Assembly (NCBI GenBank): GCA_022496805.1
Contig: CM040101.1
Coordinates: 5,706,501-5,770,500, forward strand
Source of the DNA: Pohlia nutans
Lineage: Eukaryota; Streptophyta; Bryopsida; Bryales; Mniaceae
DNA: 64,000 nt
Direction of reading: 5' to 3'
A program made the translations under genes and the position numbers. The notes under the pieces were generated by a model. It did no database searches. It was not told the origin of the DNA and was given only the letters and a program-made list of their open reading frames with translations. Below, in pieces: positions 59,507 to 64,000 of this stretch; the stretch's first letter is position 1; each line of letters starts with the position of its first letter.

Positions 59507-59675
59507 ACGTCTCCCAAGAGAAACTCCTGGATTGTACAGATTCGCACATGCAGCATCCATCAATCAAATCAATACATGGTGCATTTTATATCACAAGTCG
59601 CTTGCAATTCTATTCTACACTCACGAGCTGATTCAGACTATGCTCGAAAAGCTAGCTAGCTTGTCAGCGAATTTA
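59507..59675 (+). repeat. Duplicated 3' end of the thylakoid-protein gene
   Basis: Matches 61325-61485, the 3' flank just beyond the stop codon of the minus-strand gene at 61487: TATATCACAAGTCGCTTGCA, TTCTATTCTACACTCACGAG, CGAAAAGCTAG.TAGCT and GTCAGCGAATT. The match breaks off at the stop codon, so only untranslated sequence was copied. Confidence 0.75.
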
Positions 59676-59795
59676 CTCATCATTGAATATTCTACAGAGT
59701 ATCTTCTACACTCTCAACCAATTGATACTCACATTCTATAGAACTGTAACCTCAGTGCCACAAACCTCCCCATGAAAAGCATCGCATCGCATTTA

Positions 59796-60186
59796 AGGTA
59801 GCAGTGCATATTTTCGTCCAGTCCCAATTTCCGACCCCTAGAATTGGGGGCTGGGTCCCAGAAACCACCTAGCCTCGACCTAAAAATTTCCTAGGAACGT
59901 TCTAATTACTCCATGGCTTGGAAAGTTGAGTGCTTCTGATTGGTGCAGTAAGCGCACTATTTTCAGAATCCAACCTCTCATGAAAGCCACGACCCTACAG
60001 GCGGTTAATGGCCACTCTATGCTTTCAAGCTTAAAAATTCATAGAAAATTGTAGAAATGCTCAAAAAATGTGTTTTTGGGATGCCTTTGCACTAGCTTTG
60101 CGGAGCATCCAAAAATTATAAACTTCTTCTTTCACAAGCCTAAATATGCAAACCTGAAATTCAGACGGAAATATGCACCACTACCT
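59796..60186. mobile_element. Inverted-repeat MITE with TA flanks
   Basis: AGGTAGCAGTGCATATTTTC at the left; the right end, read on the minus strand, is AGGTAGTGGTGCATATTTCC, followed by CGTC in both. TA flanks both ends (59794-59795 and 60187-60188). 391 bases, non-coding. The interior is GC-richer than its surroundings. Confidence 0.72.
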
Positions 60187-60263
60187 TATACACCATAGAC
60201 ACAAAGACCACTGACATCACAATCTAATCAGTGACAAAAGCCAACATTCATTCATTCTTACCA

Positions 60264-61306
60264 TTAACCCCTAGATGTCCTCACATGTTTTGTAAAAGTA
60301 AAAGCACTCCAACCTGCATACTTGAAATATCACATTGTATGATTTATAATTATTCATAAATAGTCATCATGAAAAAATGTTTAACATGATTTACAAAAAT
60401 TCAAAATAAATATACTTTTATCAAATTTAATATCTAAAATTATATTTAAGGTAGATAAAAGATATGTTTACAAGTAGTTAAAAAATGAAAGTGAAGAAAT
60501 TAAAAGAGGTGCAACATTGGAGCATTCTTCGAAAACCTTTTGTATTTTGAACACTTGAATCTCGGTGTAAAATATTCAAATGAAGTTTATTCTCCAATCT
60601 CAACAATCAAAAGATGTATCATAACTTAACTTAACCCCTAAATGCCTAGAGCCCTCTCCAAATTCGGTAGTTTTGTGAAGATGCATTATAAAATGCAACC
60701 TAGAAGAATATTTGAACTTGATATATGAATAAAAGTTGTACATTATGAAATTTAGATTCTATCCATATGGTTAGATCTATGATTGCTATTACCAATAATT
60801 TTGTATAAATTTGAAACATGAAATTCAAAATTATTTTGTAATTCAATTACGAATAAGATATTGACAATCTACGGACAAATTCTTTTGTGATTGGTTGAAA
60901 TGTACTACTCTAAGTATAGTGATTTTTGGAGATTTTTTGGTTGCTTAACTTTATGAGTTGACTTTTTTTAGAGCACTTTTACACTAAAATCTTCAAAATT
61001 TTGGGTGAATCACTACAACATGAAATGAGGCAAAAAAAAATTCACAAATCATCCCCTTTCTAATTAGATCATATATGTATGAAGCTAACTTCCCATAGAA
61101 TCTACAATAAAAATTTCACACTGCAAAAATTGCATGATGGATGAAAAATTATGGATGAAATCTGTACATCATCCAAAAAATGAACGCTTAGGCAATTAAG
61201 GGTTAAACATTTAACATAAACACCAACTTAAACAAAGCTAAAACATTTAATTTTTTGGGCCTTTGACCAAAAACCATCCAGAATATGGATGGTTGGTCCT
61301 TCAGGA
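60264..61306. mobile_element. Older piggyBac-like MITE interrupted by a family A copy
   Basis: TTAACCCCTAGATGTCC at 60264 is the closest left end in the window to the transposase-bearing element's end. A degenerate partner, GGTCCTTCAGGAATTGAA, closes near 61306, with the palindrome CCATCCAGAATATGGATGG beside it. The family A copy 60631-61206 sits inside, so this looks like nested insertion. Confidence 0.5.
60631..61206 (-). mobile_element. piggyBac-like MITE, family A, 576 bases
   Basis: TTAACCCCTAAATGCCTAGA at the left and GCTTAGGCAATTAAGGGTTAA at the right, with perfect TTAA on both sides and inverted ends CCCCTAAATGCCTA / CCCTTAATTGCCTA. It is the reverse complement of the 24113-24680 copy. 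It sits about 280 bases beyond the stop of the thylakoid-protein gene. Confidence 0.78.
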
Positions 61307-61486
61307 ATTGAAGGTACAAATACACCTCTCCTAAGGGGAACTCCTGGTTTGTACAGATTCGTTCATGCAGCAGCCATCAATGAATTCGATGCATGTTGTT
61401 GCAGTTTATATCACAAGTCGCTTGCAATTCTATTCTACACTCACGAGCTCAGCTCGAAAAGCTAGTTAGCTTTGTCAGCGAATTAA

Positions 61487-63099
61487 TTACTGGCCTGGGA
61501 GCTTGCTCTTCACATCCTCCACTTTGCTGGCCAGGTCATTGAACAGGCCTGAGTCTTGCGGCGCCGACGGCAAGTTCACGTCGGGTGCGGCGTCCTTGGC
61601 CGCGCCCACCGCGTCCTTGGCGTCACCGAACGCCTGCAACGCCTTGCCCTTGAGCTTCTCCGCGCCAGAGTTCACGCGCTCCGTGGCCTCGTCCACGCGC
61701 GTGCTGTCCTGTCCCAGAAACTCACGCCCCGCGCGCGCGCTGGCGGAGTTCGGCCCCGTCGCGGTACCCAACCCAGCGGCCGTCTCCTTGCTCGCCTTCT
61801 CGATGTTCGTCGCCAGCGGGTTCTGCGACTTGTCTAGGAAGCTGTCCACTCGGGCCTTCGCGTCGGCTATGGCGCCCTTGCCTGTCACCTGCGTGTTCCT
61901 CTGCGGGTATGGCTGCACGCACACACACAATCAATCCCAGTTACAATAAAACCTCTTTATCTTGACCTTCGCTAATACACCATCCTGCACACTTGGTCAC
62001 CAACTATCATCGACTGTAGCAACACATTCAAACTATGTCATAGTGTAAACGTTGGAAGCCTAGTTGATAAGATTTAAGAGATTTGACACCAAGCCACCAA
62101 CTATTATCAACTTTAACATACATTCAAACTAAGTCAGAATGAAAACGCTCGACACCAACTATCATCGACTGAAGCAGCACATACAAACTATGTCACTATG
62201 ATAGTGAAAACGTTGGGAGCCTAGTTGATAAGATTTAAGAGGTTTGAGTGTAAAAGAATCATCCACATGCACATGCGTTGGTTGTTACAGAAATCTAAAT
62301 GGAGAGTTGTGTGATGCACGCTTATTATGAGTATTATTCTCGAAACTGAGTATTCTGTATACTTGTCACACATTCAACATATGTCATAGTGAAAAGCTAG
62401 GGCTGAGATTCATAAAGAGGTTTGAGTGTACCTTGTCCTTGCCGAAGAGGCCATCGATGCGGCGCTTGAGACCGGAGGAAACCTCGTCCACAGCGCCCTG
62501 CACGTCACCCACGGCGCTCTGCACATCACCCACGGGGTTCATGGCCGTCACGTCCTTGGCGCCTTGCACTGCCTGGTTGGCTTTGCTCTTCGCGGTGGCA
62601 ATGGGGTTCATGGCCGTCACGTCCTTGGCGCCTTGAACTGCCTGGTTGGCTTTGCTCTTCGCGGTGGCAATGGGGTTCATGGCCGTCACGTCCTTGGCGC
62701 CTTGAACTGCCTGGTTGGCTTTGCTCTTCGCGGTGGCAATGGGGTTCATCGCAGCCGATGCTTGTTGCGAGAATCCCAGTGCGGCTCCCGCAGCTAGAAT
62801 GCCGGCCAACACCTCTCGCCTCGCAGGCCTTGCTTCCTGACATCCCATATATCGATCACCATCAGTAAGTTCATGCACTGTACATCAGACTTGCACACAT
62901 TCAAGATACCGTAAATGAATGAAGATCGATATATAGTTACCTCTGCGTTGTTAGAGCTAGCGCGGATGCCGGCGACGCGAGCTCTGGTCATGGGCGCTCC
63001 CTGCACGACGACATTATTGCTGCTGAATGCCGCCTTGCTGGAAAACTCCAGGCTCGTGGACCCGGCCACGGTGAATGCTGTGGAAGCTGAGGCTGCCAT
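61487..63099 (-). CDS. Thylakoid-lumen-targeted repeat/LEA-like protein
   Basis: Three minus-strand exons, 63099-62941, 62836-62432 and 61912-61487 (TAA), phases 0 and 0, give 329 aa. Residues 1 to about 48 are Ala/Ser-rich and lack acidic residues apart from one Glu, a chloroplast transit peptide. Residues 54-81 are a second, twin-arginine signal (RREVLAG, hydrophobic core ILAAGAALGF, cleavage motif ASA), so Tat import into the thylakoid lumen is predicted. The mature part opens with three near-identical 23-residue repeats (83-151) of the form MNPIATAKSKANQAVQGAKD plus VTA, then a diverged fourth, then amphipathic Lys/Asp/Ala-rich sequence (DAKDAVGAAKDAAPDV) like LEA proteins. I know no named family for it. 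A desiccation or thylakoid-stabilising role is inference. Coding exons are much GC-richer than flanks. The 3' flank is duplicated at 59507-59675. Confidence 0.82.
62543..62749 (-). repeat. Three 69-base in-frame repeats
   Basis: Codes for three copies of a 23-residue unit within exon 2 of the thylakoid-targeted protein. The copies are almost identical at the DNA level, which points to recent expansion or homogenisation. Open frames on the other strand (62426-62797) mirror this repeat and are not genes. Confidence 0.95.
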
Positions 63100-63689
63100 G
63101 GTTGATTGCAATGAGATTACAGACACAGAAAACAAATGGTAGCTAGTAATGGTAAGCAAAGATGATTGTAAGTATGAAGATGAGGGTAGAAGGAAGGTTT
63201 GATGCAGGGAGAGTCGTAGTGGGGAGTATAAGAATCAGGAGGCGAAGGGAACATGGTCGACAAGTGGCAAGGAAATGTGTGGGACAAGTGGTGCAAAAGA
63301 TAACCAAAAAGTTATCTCTCTGTGATAGGGCCAGCAGGCCCCTTGGGAGATTATGGGCAAGTGTGAATATGTTCTTATTTTTAGCTCAATGAACTTTTTG
63401 ATTGAACCCCTTTTTTTGGATTTGCAAAAGCAAGACATAACATTCCCTTGAACTCCCAAATGCTCTCAGTTTCTGCAGAGTCACGATAAGTTTGGATTCC
63501 ACATGCACATTTCACTATTTCCTCCATTGATCATTCTTATGGCTCTACACAAGCCTGTACATGATTTCTTCCTAGAAAGATGGTCTTCCAACTGACTCAA
63601 GAATGTTGTGTGTGTGGTCAAATACAATTTTCTATGATACAGGCTCAGCATATCATTTTTGGTTTTCTGAATCTCAGCCTGCCCAGGTT
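63100..63689 (-). promoter_or_regulatory. Probable promoter region of the thylakoid-targeted protein gene
   Basis: Sequence upstream of the minus-strand ATG at 63099. On the minus strand a CTTATACT-like TATA candidate lies around 63225-63232, about 130 bases before the ATG. No other element was assigned. The short frames on either strand here are not supported as genes. Confidence 0.3.
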
Positions 63690-64000
63690 GATCCTCAATG
63701 AACTCATGATCATAAAATCTCCTCACGCATCTGCAAATCTTACTTCATTTTTTCATTCAAGCTGCACTATCAAGTTCTTCACAGTGATTTGGATTTCAGT
63801 GTCGCTATGTACCAAGAAATGAATAGACTCAATAGAGTAAGAAAAACAAAGTCTGTAGAAGGTTGATTGTATTTCCAATTTGCCTCACTGGAACTACATC
63901 TTTTGAATTGTGAATTACACAATCCACTCAAATGATGCATGTCTGATTGGGCTTCCTGATTTGTATAAGGATTTGGTAACTATAAATAGAGTGTAAAGTA
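63690..64000 (+). repeat. Segmental duplication, copy of 57574-57905
   Basis: Same orientation and block order as 57574-57905, continuing to the window edge. The pair brackets the duplication cluster and the thylakoid-protein gene, so exchange between them would delete or duplicate about 6.1 kb. Confidence 0.88.

Larger units (their letters stand above)
58860..60264 (+). repeat. Local duplication cluster
   Basis: Blocks recur within a few hundred bases. ACTCATCATTGAA..CACTCTCAA.CAAT..TACTCACAT..CTAT.AAACTGTAAC occurs at about 59140 and 59690. CCATAGACACAAAGA.CAC..GTGA.AAAAGCCAA occurs at about 59420 and 60185. CACTGAACAAGATGATCAT occurs at about 57910 and 58880. The cluster neighbours the thylakoid-protein gene and may reflect repeated unequal exchange. 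Frames at 59221-59741 are not taken as genes. Confidence 0.65.

Noticed and set aside
61503..61949. 148-codon plus-strand frame opposite the thylakoid-protein gene
   Set aside because: Shadow of the GC-rich exon 3; the minus frame has targeting signals and in-frame splicing.

Overview
The window is nuclear DNA of a land plant. The genes carry many spliceosomal introns, and they include a NEF1 homologue, an IQ67-domain-type protein, a chloroplast/thylakoid-targeted protein and a TIR-NBS-LRR disease-resistance relic. Intergenic DNA is AT-rich and full of small DNA transposons. The TIR-NBS-LRR wording and the presence of a piggyBac transposase make a bryophyte or another non-flowering plant my best guess; this is inference, and the species cannot be read from the sequence.

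Layout. About 0-5.9 kb is gene-free and repeat-rich. 6.17-11.19 kb (+) is a four-exon NO EXINE FORMATION 1 (NEF1) homologue of 1079 aa. 11.2-15.6 kb is gene-free and holds a 1.38-kb palindromic element flanked by TA. 15.6-23.2 kb is a putative 7.6-kb piggyBac-superfamily element bounded by TTAA, with a decayed multi-exon transposase and a 1.29-kb CACTA element nested inside. 25.4-29.0 kb (+) is a six-exon secreted protein with three saposin-B domains (337 aa). 29.4-33.8 kb (-) is a TIR-NBS-LRR pseudogene broken by stops, frameshifts and a TTAA-flanked MITE. 37.7-42.0 kb (-) is a seven-exon methyltransferase-like gene (334 aa), mostly invisible to long-ORF searches because its exons are short. 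42.7-44.8 kb (-) is a two-exon IQD-like calmodulin-binding protein (575 aa). 45-61 kb is gene-poor and contains CACTA, hAT-like, Stowaway-like and piggyBac-like miniature elements plus local duplications. 61.5-63.1 kb (-) is a three-exon protein with a chloroplast transit peptide and a twin-arginine thylakoid signal, followed by 23-residue repeats and a LEA-like helical tail (329 aa).

The most unusual system is the piggyBac one. The transposase-bearing element ends in TTAA plus an inverted repeat close to CCYYTRGACGTC. At least eight shorter elements in the window begin with TTAA-CCCCTAAATGCC-like or TTAA-CCCCTAGATGTCC-like ends and finish with the mirror image ending GGGG-TTAA. One of them sits in the TIR exon of the resistance-gene relic, and removing it with one TTAA restores the conserved Cys-Leu-Asn-Glu reading frame. 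This looks like a plant piggyBac element together with its own swarm of non-autonomous derivatives.

The host genes are ordinary single genes with no operon-like relationship. Exon boundaries were placed by GT/AG sites, reading-frame continuity and family resemblance from memory; no alignment or database search was run.
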